DNA from: Monarcha castaneiventris obscurior
Taxonomy: Eukaryota > Chordata > Aves > Passeriformes > Monarchidae
Direction of reading: 5' to 3'
NCBI GenBank assembly: GCA_026261815.1
Contig: JAMPIT010000350.1
Location: 1,302,001-1,366,000 of the forward strand
Length of the DNA: 64,000 bases
Made by a program: the position numbers and the translations under genes. Shown here one piece after another: positions 49,933 through 62,850 of the stretch; positions within the stretch are counted from its first letter, which is position 1, and the number at the start of each line of letters is the position of its first letter. The notes below the pieces were generated by a model, which had not been told where the DNA came from, searched no databases, and worked only from the letters and a program-made list of their open reading frames with translations.

Positions 49933-51544
49933 TACTGTTGCAGTATTTCTCCTTCTGGGAAAAAAACAATTGTTCATTTTTTTCACATAGAACTGTGACT
50001 GAGCACTTCTGTAAAGGCATTTGTGCTTGTCTTTTTGAGCTCTTTCCAGGAAATTTCTTGAAAAAAAGTACTAAAGATCTAAAAAGTCATAAGTGACAGC
50101 ATTTAGGCTGTGACCTATGGGAAGGACTCGACATGGAAAACAAAAATGGCAAAAACTAAAGCCAGTCTTCTGTTTCTGGATTTTAAAAAAATCCATTAAA
50201 ACTTTAGATTTTAGTTTAGCTGAAGAACCATAAGAATGACAGTGTAAAGGGTATAAAATTACTTTTCCCAGAACACACTGTTTTCTTTTATTCTGAATAT
50301 ACCAATTGTATATAACGTTGCTACTCAATATTCCAGAAAAATATTGTGGGAAATTGCTGGCATCCTTTTTTCCTAACTGCTGTTAAATTTGGAAAACTGA
50401 CAATGTCATATTGTCAAACAGTGTTGCATTGTTATTCTTTATTTTTATGTTCTTGCTTCTCTTCGGCCTCAAAAATGAAAACTATAAAGAAAAATCTAAA
50501 TATTAGGTGCACCAGAACTGTTGGATGTGCTAATTGAGCAGAGTTTGTGTAGCAGTAAATGCCAGATTCTTTATATTAACAGCCTTATGAAAAATAATGC
50601 ACTTTCACTGATAATACACCATTTGTTTACTGAATGTTTTTCATGGGTGCCTCACTTTATTATGTGCGGTGCAGAGTCCCTCGGCAGTACTGCTACTTGA
50701 AATGACAGCAATACAATCAAGATGCATTGTCAGAAATCATGGAATCATAGTCAGATTCCTTGGTGTAAAACTTTTACAGGAGTGTATTGTTTTCCAGTAC
50801 AGATGGATTTTCCCTTGCAGTGTACACTTATTCTCTCTAGCAGTGGTAGGAGGTACCACTTCCAGCGTTGCAGAGTGCTGGTACTGACAGTAAACAGGGA
50901 GTGGTTATCCTGAGAGTCATCACATGGCTGAATCCTTTGTGGGTAGGATTTGTGAGACTGTAGTTGTGGGAGTAATGGGGCATCTTTATTCCTGCTTCAT
51001 CTCCTGTGGCCTGTGGGTTAGGTCACTCTCCCTCCATCACTTCCAGAAGCGGCAGACTCCATGTGAGGGGCTGATCTGCCAGCAGGAAGTAAAACTGCTT
51101 CCATTGCTGAAGCAAATGGACTTCTCTGGGCTCAGCTTTGAATTCACAGTTAGAAGGTGATGAGTAATGGAAAGCAGACACAGTGGCTCTGGGCCAGGCT
51201 GCGTAGGGATTAAATTGTGGATGTGGTATTAATAGGATGGAATGAGACCCTTCCATACCGTTCAGTAGTGTGTGTGTGTGACTGTGTAATCACCTCGATG
51301 AATTCATGTTACGTACATCCAGTTCTGGCCATCGGAAATACCCAGCTGATCTGACTAGACCACTGTAAGTGTATTTAAAAGTTCTTCAAAGTGTATAAAA
51401 CTTCATGCATACAGTATTCCTTGCCATTCTAGAGGTTGTGACTATGCTGTTACCTTGCTGTGTCAGACCTGGAGATTGTTAGTTTCCCATCACTGTGTGC
51501 CTGTGGGATGCTTCTGGCCCTATGAGGGTCCCTGTAAGTGGGTT

Positions 51545-51640
51545 TGGCAAAACAAAGTTGATGGACCCAATATCCTTTATTCGAGCAGCTTTTGTAACTG
51601 GGAAGATTGCACAAGCTTTTGGTCACCACACCAAGCTGTA
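51545..51640. repeat. Possible ancient repeat relic
   Basis: The segment with AACAAAGTTGATGGACCCAA, TTTATTCGAGCAGCTTTTGT and CACAAGCTTTTGGTC resembles, from memory, the tail region of an old amniote LINE family. I cannot name it with confidence. Confidence 0.4.
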
Positions 51641-52552
51641 GAATGTGTCTTTTCTGTTGGTAAACTTTGAATAGATGGATGATGAGTTACTGATGATGAT
51701 CAGGGTATGTTGACGTAGCCATGAGACAGTAGTGATGTGCTTTTAATTGTGGATAGGGTATTGGCCCTTCAGGCTGTAATTTACAAAGAGCAGAGACCAT
51801 GAATAGTTTTCATAAGAATTTGCAGGTAACATGCTAGCAACACTATGCATTAGCATGCCTTTGCATCAGTTGAATAATTTTTTATGTTGAGATACTTTGC
51901 TGAATGTGTGAAACTTCTCCTTTAGGCAGTTCATAAAAGCAGTTGTTCAGCTTTGTAGCAAAAATTTATTTTGTTCCTTTATAATATTGGTCCTGCAATA
52001 TTCCTATTTAATATAATACTTCTATAGTAGAGGAAGCAGGGGATAAGAAAGTGGATCTTTTCTTCTCCAGGGACTTCTCTATTGTATTTTTGGAACTGAT
52101 GTATGCCTAAGGCACTGAGGAAAGCACCCTGTGTTGTTTCAGTTGTCTCAAAAAATGTTATTCTATGCAATAAGTATATAAAATAGCATAATTCATTTTG
52201 TGGTATTCATAAAATAGGTATCCATGAAATGTCTGACATTAAAAGAAATTATATAGCTGTTATATATATTCATAAGCAATTTCTGTACCACATAGCAATG
52301 GTAAAACAGTGCTTTGACAAGAAAGTAAGTGAAACTTCGTGGTCAGATGATGTAGTTGTCATATGTGTTCATAAATCATAAATCAAGCCTTAAAATTGAA
52401 CTGGATGAAAATGTAATGTTTTTATTTAAGGTCATGTGGATTCTTTTTACCGGTTTTGAACCTCCAGGCCTGAAACTTCTGATTGTAAGGGCTAGAAGCT
52501 TTTAAGTGAAAAATGAAATTCTTTCTTAGTATTGTGAACAATAACGTGACTT

Positions 52553-53228
52553 TCATAGAATTGTAGAATATTATGAATTGGAAGGGACCTTAAAGATCAT
52601 CTAGTCCCAATCCCCCTGCCATGGGCAGGGACACCTTCCACTAGACCAGGTTGCTCAAGGCCTTATCCAGCCTGGCCCTGAAGACTGCCAGGTTTGGGGC
52701 ATTCACAGCTTCTCTGGGCAACCTTTTCCAGCATCTCATCACCCTCACAGTATAGAATTTCTTCCTAATACCCAGCCTAAATTGCCTCTCTTTCAGCTTG
52801 TGCCCATTACTCCTTATCCTAACACTGCAGTTCCTGACAAAGAATCCCTCTCCAGCTTCCCTGTAGGCCCCCTTCAGACACTGGAAGGTTGCTATGAGGT
52901 TTCCACACAACCTTCTCTTCTGTGGGCTCAACAGCCCCAACTTTCTGAGCCTGTCTTCTTCATAGGGCAGGTGCTCCAGTCCTCTTACCAGCTACGTGGC
53001 CTCCTCTGGACTTACTCCAACAGATGGAACTGTCCTTCTTATGTTGGGAGCACCATTATCACTGTGCTGGTCTCACCAGAGCAGAGGGGCAGAATCCCCT
53101 CCCTGGCCCTGCTGGCCACGCTGCTTTGGATGCAGCCCAGGATGCAGTTGGCTTTCTGGGATGCAAATGCACATTGACAGCTCATGTTGAGTTTTTTATC
53201 AACCATACCTCAAGTCCTTCTCCATAGG
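52553..53228 (-). mobile_element. CR1 LINE fragment with remnant of RT C-terminus
   Basis: The plus strand opens TCATAGAATTGTAGAATATT and continues GGAAGGGACCTTAAAGATCA, the reversed CR1 3' end. On the minus strand the frame 52641-52940 keeps CR1 ORF2 C-terminal motifs (MGLLSPQKRRLCGNLIA, REAGEGFFVRNC, FRLGIRKKFYTVRVMRCWKR, LPREAVNAPNLAVFRARLDK). Further 5' parts (to about 53228) are recognisable but broken by frameshifts. A different CR1 subfamily from the 23025 and 36817 copies, judged by the 3' sequence. Confidence 0.95.
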
Positions 53229-56200
53229 ACTTTTTTTAATGATGCCCTTTAATACTTTATTGATATCAAATGCATTGCTAGTATTCATAATGAAGCTAAA
53301 TGGAAGGATCGATGTATAAATACACTTTACTTTAGACTTTAGGGTCAAGTGTAGGAAGAGCCTTGATGAGTTCTTTGGTGGCATTTGTTACGTCACAAGG
53401 GGAGAAACTCACTGAAGTGCCAAGGTACGCTACCTACCACAGTGAAAAACAAGCCTTTAGTGATAGAAAAAAGGCTGTAAAAAATGACAACTGCTTTAAT
53501 CTTGTGGAATTCCTAGTTGGCTATCCATTTAATATCCTGCTCGTTTCCTAATAGTATGAATTTGCTCCATATGAGTTATTTTCTTCCTTTGTTGAGGGCT
53601 GGTGACCTTCAGAGAGAAAGGGGGAGAGGGTGACTTCCCATGCAGAAGCAGCTTAAGAAGATCTTAAGTCGGAAAAAAGAGAAAAAATAGTGAGGTGGAA
53701 TTTTTGTTACATGGAAATAGTTTAGAAAGATAAACTTAGATTGTCTTTATGTGAGTTGTTTTTGTAGCATCTTGTATATTGAGATAATTTTTAATAACAG
53801 GGTTTTCATGTACTGCAGCAAAACATGTATAAATTTATGATACCTGAGCTATGAATCCTGAGTTGAGATTATACTGTAGGAAAAAAAGCTCCCTCTGGGT
53901 TTTTTTTGCGGTGGTATGGGAATGTAGTGTTGCAATTTGTTTTTCTCTAATTCTTCTCCTTATTAGCATAGGAATGAACAGCTGTGTTCATAATGCCAGG
54001 CTTGGTGTGGAGTTTTAGTGGCCTTGTTAAAAGCAACAAGGTTGCACCTCAGCATATGATAACTGCTAGCAAGTCCTGGGCATCTGCATTTCTGCACAGA
54101 AAGCCTCAGACTATTCTGTAGTAGTAAGCTTGCTGCAGAATGGGCAGAAGTTTTTTTTCAATTAGTTTTTTTCCCACTGAAAACAAAGCAGGTAGTTTTA
54201 GTCTGCAAAGTAGGAATACGGCTGTTTTGACAGTATTGGGAAGATTTCTACTGTGTACAACAGGAATTGAGAGGAGAAGGTTGGGATATGACCTATTTAG
54301 TCTCAAATCCATGATCTGGATAGAGCAAAACACAAAATTCAGTCTGCATCTTTCAGATCAGATAAGCATATTATCAACCAACTTACTGTGCTGTGCTGAT
54401 TTATTGGAAAAAAAAAAAAGGTGCTTTCTGGAGTGTTGTTTTTTTTTTTTTTCCAAGTGAAAATATTTAGGTTCTTGTGGTACTGTTCATCTGGGGTAGA
54501 ATTATGATTCTTTGGGGGCCAGAGAAAAGAGACACAGGTTTTCAAAGGTACACTATTTCTCAACCAGATTTGGGTACAACTGGGTACAGTAAATACCCAC
54601 AACTGAAGAAAAAGTAAATCATTTTTGAAAGGAAATTTATCATTATGTTTTTTCCATCCTCTATTTACTAAGGACTTCCTGATAAGAACTATTTTTTTTT
54701 CTGAGGTAATCGAAATGATTGGTTTTGAGTCAAAAATAATTGCTTTTAGGGACATTTAGGGGGTTCATATGCAGATAACTTGGTATTCAAAATACAGGTA
54801 GCTCAGTCTAACTCATGTAAGCATCTGTGTGAACTGTGTTGTTAGTTTAATTTGCTGTTTCTAAAACAGTATTAGATTAGCGTTGGGAAGATAGCACAAT
54901 AATTTACCAAGTGCTAAACTGGGTTTAAAAGCCTCCTTAATGGTATAGCCTGAAGCGTGCATCTCAGTTGTGTTAAAGATACTAAAGTTAAAAATAAAGA
55001 GGAGGAGGAAAGCCATATCTCTGGTGTCAGCAAGGCATGTGGTAATCTGATGTATAAAGGGAAGGTAATGGATCTGCTTGGATTCCAGCCAGTGGTGCCG
55101 GCCACGGGCATTCTGCTGAGGCGCATTCCGGGGCATTAGGAGCAATCCCTGAGAGTGCTGAGCCCTCTGCGTAATTCATTTTCCCTGTGCTCCACTCTGC
55201 CAGGGACCAGGTGTACAGTGGAGGTAATGCCATTAACAGTGCAACTTGTTGGTAGTCACTTTCTCAGTTCAGGGCAGTGTTTGTCTCCTGACTCTTGGAC
55301 ATGGAGAGCTCCATTTGAATCTCCCCTGCAGGCACCATCTTTCATCTTGCTGGTACTTTGAGTTGGGTGTTGGATCTTGTCTCTGCTCTCAGTTTCTGGT
55401 TGCAAGCAAGTCGTCTTGAGAAGATGGCTCTTGGATCAATGTTTTATAAGCACTAGTGGGGTTAGTTGCAAATTTAAGTGGTGGTGGTGTTTCCTTTTAA
55501 CCTTTCTGTCATGTTAGCAACTTATTCTGATACTAGAAGCTGTTCACTACTTTATAAAAAAACAGTATGATGCACAAGGAGGAAGAACACAAAGAGGAAG
55601 AACAGAAGGAAAAAGGAATTAGCCATCAGTGCAAGGCACCTGTATATTTCAACAAGTAATCAAGCACCACAGTAAAACTCACTCCCTAAACATGTCCAGG
55701 ATGGGAGTTTACATTCTCCAACCTTTGAGACGTAACTTTCCCATTTCCTCCACCAACCTAATTTTCCACCTTTTCCCATTTTCTTAGCCAGTTAAAAGCA
55801 AGATGAATTAGCCATAAAACTTTATGTCTTCTAAAGTATAAAGACACTCAGAATTTGCAGGATTGGCCTTCTTGTCCTTCCTATGCTCAGATCTTTCGAT
55901 GACAAGCATATACCATTTTGTGAAGTTAATTCCTCCAAGGTTGTCTTTGACTATGGGAATTATTTGGCCATTTGTTTTATGGAATGACCAGAGAGAGCCT
56001 GAAAATACAGACTATAGCTTTGTATGTTTGGTTGTGTGCAACCTCTTTATAAAAAAGGTATGTTATGAAAGCATTTAACAAAATAGAAATGCTTATAATG
56101 TTATAGCTTTTAATTTTCAATTTTCATGCTGTGATTACTTTTCATTGTTATTGAAAAGTTCTTTTGTAACAAGACCTTTCAGATAAATATTTAATGTCAA

Positions 56201-57389
56201 GATGGGTTGAGATTATCTAAGGATATCATTATGCCCAAGGTAACTGTGACCTGCACTTCGTTGAGGTACCATGCCTTGAAAATATAAAATGACCTGTGTT
56301 TCCAGCATGAGTATTTATATTCACTTTTTAAAAGCTTAGTGACCAAAATCTATTTTAAAAATAACTTGTTTTTCTGATGTGTTGATAGCAATTAATCCTT
56401 ATTCAAAGATGTGCTATAATAAGTTAAGCTTGTTAAATTAAACTGATTTGCCTTTCACCTCTCCTGCCTTCTTAGAAAATCTTCCTGCTTTGAGTGCTGT
56501 GTAATATTGTTTAAAATTGTAGATGCAAAGAACTAGAAACACTAGACAGTGGAAAGTATAAAGGAAGGGATGGCACATTCCTTCTCTAGCACTGGGAACA
56601 TAGCCCACTGATGTCTGTCCTCCTCCACTCCCACAGCCTTTCTTAAAAAGAAGCCAAGGTCCAAAAAACTTGTGTTTAATTTGATGCTGTCATTTAACAT
56701 TCTCTATGGTTCTGGAACAAAGCTATTTATGTGTGGGACCTAAATAGTCATTCACAGCTGCTGCCAGCTTATACCCTGGTGATCTTTATAGCTCCTCATC
56801 CTCACACTGGAAAGACTTCTTTTAGATACAATATCTGATGAACTCTGTGTTTCTTGGTTAGAGTCCTTGTCCAACCCTGTTCAAGTTTCACACATTTAGG
56901 AGAACTGGCATTAAGATCATCTCTTAAATATGGGGAGCCATAAGCACTTGAGAAGACAAAGAGTCTTTAAGAACAACTAGATGTAATTGAGCAATAGTAG
57001 TGTGAAATGGTATCAAATAGGCCTTAGACTAGATAGTCTGTTGTGACAAAAGGAGAGTTGTGCTTCATTTTTGGCAAATTTCTCTGATTCTAAAAAGAGG
57101 CGTTTTTTAAATTTGTAGTTGAACTACTTTGTCTAAGCCGTGTAACTACCCATTTTTAGTAAATTTTACCGAGATTTCCCAAGCATTTAGTGTGTTAGGT
57201 GTCTAAAGAGAAATTAATATGAAGTTGAACTAAAGGCAGTAGTGTTTACATTAAAAGGAAAAAAAAAATTGTAGCACTGAGAAATATAATCTCTTTCTCA
57301 ACTCTGTTATCTGTTTATTCATAATCCTATCAAAATAAAGATAAGAAAATAAATATCCAAATCTTATGTTGATGCTCTTATGTAGAGTA

Positions 57390-57546
57390 GCATGGGAAAA
57401 TGGCCCACTGGCACTTCTGGCCTACTGTTGGACAACCCTCTCAGGCACATGGTGTGACTCTTGGGGATGATGCTGTGCAGGGCCAGGAGCTGAAGATGAT
57501 AAGTCTTGTGGGTCCCTTCCTACTCAGCTTATTCTGTGATTCTGTC
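57390..57546 (+). mobile_element. CR1 LINE 3' fragment
   Basis: Plus-strand CR1 tail: GTGTGACTCTTGGGGATG, GTGCAGGGCCAGGAGCTG, TTGTGGGTCCCTTCCTACTC, ending TATTCTGTGATTCTG, the characteristic 8 bp terminal repeat. About 155 bp, severely 5'-truncated. Confidence 0.92.
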
Positions 57547-60500
57547 TTCCCAGGTAAGAATTTTCTAATTCTTTCTTCCAGTTCAGTTTTATGTTGTCTT
57601 CCTCTTGCTTCTAAAGAGCATTCTCAGCCACCTTATTCCTACTTTGAACTTCAAATCTCTCTTTGTGCATTTTGAATTAAAACAAGCATCTGTTTCAGGA
57701 AGACTGGAGAGCTGTATCCTATTTTGAAACTAAAAAATATCTATGAAAAATGAGTTAGAGACAATGGAATAGTTTTCATTCTACAGTAAGTAGTGCAGCT
57801 TAAAGAAACTAAATATATGCTTCGAGTTGTCTGTGCACAAGTAAGTAAAGCAATCAACTTTTTAAAAATTCTTTCACCTAATTTGTACAGATATGGCTGT
57901 ACCAACCAGAATGTAGCATTGTGTGATTTACGTAGTAAAGTATACAGGTCCCTAAACTGCCAACTTCTTTAATGTTGTAATGAATAATGAGAATGTGTGT
58001 CTTAGTAGATAGGTGCAAAATGTTAAATATAAGTAATGAAAAGGCACACAAGATATAATTTGGAATGTTAGTTTTTTAAGAGTTACTTTGTGTTGACACT
58101 GAAAGTAATTACATGCATTCTGTTTACTTGCCTTCTGTAACTCATTAGGGCTTTTAAGCTACCGAGTTAAAGATAGCTTGGACCTCCCTCAGTAGAAGCT
58201 TTAATGACTAGCTTGAAGCCATTTTCTTTTAAGGAATTAATATTTAGACATAACATTAGCTATGGGGGTAATTAACAGGTTTAGAATAATTAATTAATAA
58301 AATTTAAAGGACTGTAAATTGCATTGCGAAATATCAACTGTTAAAGGTTTCTTTAAAGGTTTTCTCTAATTAAAATGCTAAATTGATTTTATTTCATGAG
58401 CAGGATATGGAAAAGTGTTGCTATAGTTTCTTTGTAGGTTCCAGTAGACTTGACACTTCATTAAAATTGATCCTGGATTAATAATTTACTAACCAGACAC
58501 ACTAGACACTCAAAAAATCTCACTTGGTATTGCTTATTTTAAAACCCCTGAAATTTCATTTTATTTTTATTAGATTTTCTTGGTTTTATAAGAAATAAAT
58601 ATAGCGTGTATTGGTGGAGAGAAGAGGAAGGAGAGAGAGAGAGATGGGCTTTTGGATGGGCTTTTGAGTTCAGTTTTGTGCCAAAACCAGTTCCTGAAGG
58701 GTGGAAAAAAGCCCTTTAACTGAGGCACAAAATAGTCCAGAGTTGCATCTTGGATGGCACTCTTCATTGTTATTTGAATTGAACCAAGTTGATAACACTG
58801 ATATCTGAGAAAAACTAGAAGCACAACACATATTACAAGAATGCACATTGTGCTTAACACGTTGTTTGGTATTCCTCCAAATTCATAATTGTTTTTAGGA
58901 AGTTCCTTTCAGGTCTTCCAAATAATTTTTAAAAACAGACATTGGTAGCTGATGTGGGAATGGCATCCCAAAGCTTCTGATCTCTGGTGCTAAATATTTT
59001 CAAGTGGAAAAAATACTAGCTTAGAAAAATTATTGAAGATTACTTCAAGAAAAATGGATTTAATACGTGGTTGCTAAATTGACATGTGACCTATAAAGTT
59101 AAGAGATGTCAGACAGCAACACTAAAGTGAAAGGACTAGACTATGCTTTATTTAAATAATGCTTTCAGATGCTCTCATACATACAGACGGTAATCAAAAT
59201 GACTGTTTTGTCTAAAGTCCAGGTAGAAACCATAAGAATCTGTATGTTATCAGTGAATTGCTCAGGTTACTGCTCACCCAGCTAATTGCCTTCCTTTCTA
59301 TACTTTCTTCTAATCAAAGAGGAGACAAAACTATGACCCAGTAATGGCCAACACTGTGTAGCAGGAGCTGTCACACTCACTGGTGTTTCATCAGAGAAGT
59401 GAGTTTTGTGCTACCTGTCTGAATGAGGTGCTCTGGTTGTGAGGCGTGAGTATTGTTGGGTATGGCAGGGCCTTGAGTGTTTGTTTGGAACACCTCTTTC
59501 CCATCCCTAAAGATGTATTGTCCCTTTCAAGTTGCTTCATTTGTAGAATATTTCTAGTTTCTATGTATAAATGTATTAAATTACAAGGGATTTTTAAAAA
59601 AAATCTTTTAAGTACTGTCATGCTTAAAAAAAAATTAGGTGAGTTTTTTCTATGTTGTGCATGTTTTTACTTCAAGAATAAAGTAAAACTTCTTGCTTTT
59701 CTTGAATTACTGTGTCCATATGTGTCTGTACTCGATGCCTGCATCTTAAAAAGCATAAGGCTTGATGATGACTAACATTTTATTAACATTGTTATGTGAT
59801 GTGATGGCATGTAGCAGTTGTGAGAGAAGACACTGTTCTCTGACATGCTAATCCTGTGTTATGCTGGGCCATTCACAGGCCATTCACATAGTCTTCATTA
59901 CTTATCATTAATCTTCTGTGTCAGATCTTCTGCCTGTGATCATTCTTTAAATCCATATTTAAATATACAGAATGTGGAATTTGTGAGTAATGTGATGCCC
60001 AGGAAGGATTAGCACAGCAGTCTTGGTTCTTGATCTGGGTTTTCATCTTTGTAATTGATTCACTTTTAAGACCAGACTGTCAAATTCTGTTTCCTAGTTT
60101 TTCACATGAGTTCACTAATAATTGCAGACTTCCCTGACATCACCTCTAAAGTTATGTGTCAAAGTATAGTGGTTCTTATCAGGTTTGTGTGTATTTAAAA
60201 AAAAAACCAAACACAAACCTGTGTTGTTTTTACAATCACTTGTTCTGCTTCACTCTCCTAGCAACACCCAATGAATTTAACTGGAATCTGTGAAGCACCT
60301 TGTAATAAATATCTGTGCTCTTACTGTGTTAGAAGACTAGAAATTATTTTCTTTATAATAATTCATTTATGAGAAGATTAGTTTTCATTGTAGCACATGC
60401 CTCTTTCAATACCTTTCAATAACTGTGTAGATTGTTTTCTTAAACTGTTAGTAGCTTACGTAATTTAAATAAAGATTAATATATAGGTGGTTTTATTTTA

Positions 60501-61611
60501 ATTATGAGTAAAATTACAGTGCTTTAAACTGGTCTGGCAGAAAGCTGGCCAAAATTGGTGTGGCACTTCATTCCAGAAAACAAGCAGAAGCATTGATGCT
60601 GTCATGTTGTGTCTGCTTGGAGGTCAGCAAGATCTTTCTTACGATGAGCACAGAAAATTAAAGAGGGGTCTTACTTGTGTTCTGGAATTGGAGGGGAGCA
60701 TGAGTTTGTGTGTTGTGTCATTTGGGTTTGCTTTACTGGTTTTTTTAATGTAGTGGCTTTTACTCCATTTTTCTCTTAGGAAGCAATTCTAGTTATTCAA
60801 ATCTTTTCTTATTGACAAGAAAGCTGCATTTGATAAGTAACTGTAAAAGTTAGATGCAGAGATTTCATGAAGATTAAGTTGCTTGTTACTAAAGGCATAT
60901 TTAATTTTACTAGTAACATTTTTAGGTATTTATAAATTTTGCAGATGTAATATTATACATAGATAATTTAAAGATATAAATATTTCCTGTTGTGTATATG
61001 TGGAAACTGTTATTGGTAAGGTACCAATGTTAAGTACCACTGATTAGTAAGTTTAAAGAAAGCTGTGGAGCAGACCGAAAAGTAAATGGTATGGATAGTA
61101 AAATAATAGCAGACTTAAGGTCTGTAATTCTTTCATGGATTAGATACGTGATATTTTGCTGGCATTAAGTTCAAAAACCTGTTCCTTTACTATTTGTAAT
61201 TTGACTTCAGTCACGCATAGACTTGCTGACAGCTATTTACTAGAAGTCTGCCTTTGCAAGAGACTGGTACCTTGCTGTGTAGCAACAAAGATATTGACAT
61301 ACCAGCTGCAAGAACTACTTTTCAGATGTATTAATATATAAGCAGTAGAAGATGTGGAAGACGTGCACTTTGAGCAGAAATGTGGAAATACACTTAATTT
61401 CTCATAGTTGGCTGCCTGATGATTCTCTTTTCATTAGAATTGTGCTTTTTGTTGTATATCTTTATTAAATAACCTGAAAAAAGTAATTTGAATACTGATA
61501 TCTGTATTAAAAAATAGTCCTGCTTAACAGTCCCCTGTGTTTAGAGCCTGCTGTGTGTTAAACTTGCTGTTAGTGACTTGGAAAGAAGCATTCTACAGTT
61601 TTGTTGTTTGT

Positions 61612-61905
61612 GGAGGTCTTCTCCCCCATAACAAATGATAGAACAAGGGGAAATGGCCTCAAGTTGCACCAAGAGAAGTTCAGAAGTTTATATTAGGAAA
61701 AATTTATTCACTGAAAGATTGGTTCTTCTTGGTTAAGCCTTGGAGAGGCTGTCTGGGGAAGTCGTGAAGTCACTGTCCCTGGAAGTGTTCAAAAAACAAG
61801 TAGAAGTGACACTTCATGATATAGTTGGTTTAGTAGGCATGGTAGTATTTGGTCAAAGCTTGGACTTGATCTTGGAGGTCTTTTCCAACCAATGCTTCTG
61901 TGATC
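61612..61905 (+). mobile_element. CR1 LINE 3' fragment
   Basis: Plus-strand CR1: GGGGAAATGGCCTCAAGTTG, then a stretch like AGGAAAAATTTATTCACTGA, GGGGAAGTCGTGAAGTCACT, CCCTGGAAGTGTTCAAAAAA, TTGGAGGTCTTTTCCAACCA, ending TGCTTCTGTGATCATG. About 290 bp, 5'-truncated, with the ORF2 end degraded. Confidence 0.93.
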
Positions 61906-62518
61906 ATGTGTAATTTCTTCTTCTACATGCTTTCTTTTTCATTTACGTGGAATTTTATCCTTCAGTCATTTATACCTTTTGATCAGATTTATTTTTGGTC
62001 ATGCCAAATAATTTTGTATAATTAGTAAGCCTTTTGACTTCTTTTTTGAACTGGATTTCTAGGCCTTAGATGTGCTGAATCACACTAGCTCTATGAGCTC
62101 TGCTGGCAAAATCTCTCATATTGAAAATGGTTTATTTTCACTCTTGCTTGTAATTGTTTTAACTAGTTGTTTAATTCTGGTAGGATCTTCTCTTTTGTCT
62201 TGTGTTAACACAGTTTTTTTGGGAGGTTTCTTACCTTTTGTTAGGTAGCTTGTCCAAACTTCTTGAAAATTCACATGTCCTGGCACTGAAATCACACTTA
62301 CGTAGCTGCTTATCAATTCTTCAGCTACTACTAGTAGTAATGAGTTCCCACTGATGCCATGATGAGTTTTTGCCTTTTTTGTATATACCTTTTATATAGC
62401 TTTTATGTATCCTCAATGCTTTTATCATGCATACTTGCAATTTCTTAAGCCCGATGACTGAACATAGTCGTAATATTCCGTTAAGCCAGGAGACCAAACA
62501 TCCTGAAGGCCTCAAAGT

Positions 62519-62850
62519 TGGGGCCAAAAAGTCCTGCGCTATCCTGAGAAACGAAGGTCCTCTCTAGAACACATCCTGCAAACTAAGATAGGCCCATCCA
62601 GGAGGGAATTCCTCGGGATGGGGGGATATCATGCTATTCATTTAGGCTTCTCATTGGGGAATCTTTGATAGATATGCTAATTTGCAAGGTCTGTAAATTG
62701 TATACGCGATCTGTCATCGGTGTGCATTTTGGCACATTCCACCTGGATGAAGTGGTGCACCTTAAGGACCCTTAAATAAATACCAAGGTAAAACCCCTTT
62801 TCCCTTAAACCGTGTTTGGTTCTTAATTTTAAGACCAGGGAAAGGCAACA
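62519..62850 (+). mobile_element. Probable endogenous retrovirus LTR
   Basis: Block of different texture from its flanks, starting TGGGGCCAAAAAGTCCTGCG and carrying AATAAA at 62775-62780 followed by CCCCTTTTCCCTTAAACCG and a T-rich end. Composition and signal order fit U3-R-U5 of a plus-strand LTR of about 330 bp. I found no clear target site duplication and no adjoining internal sequence. Ends are approximate and the family is not named. Confidence 0.45.

Noticed and set aside
50738..50756. ATCATGGAATCATAG resembling the CR1 terminal repeat
   Set aside because: The sequence that follows is not CR1; chance match.
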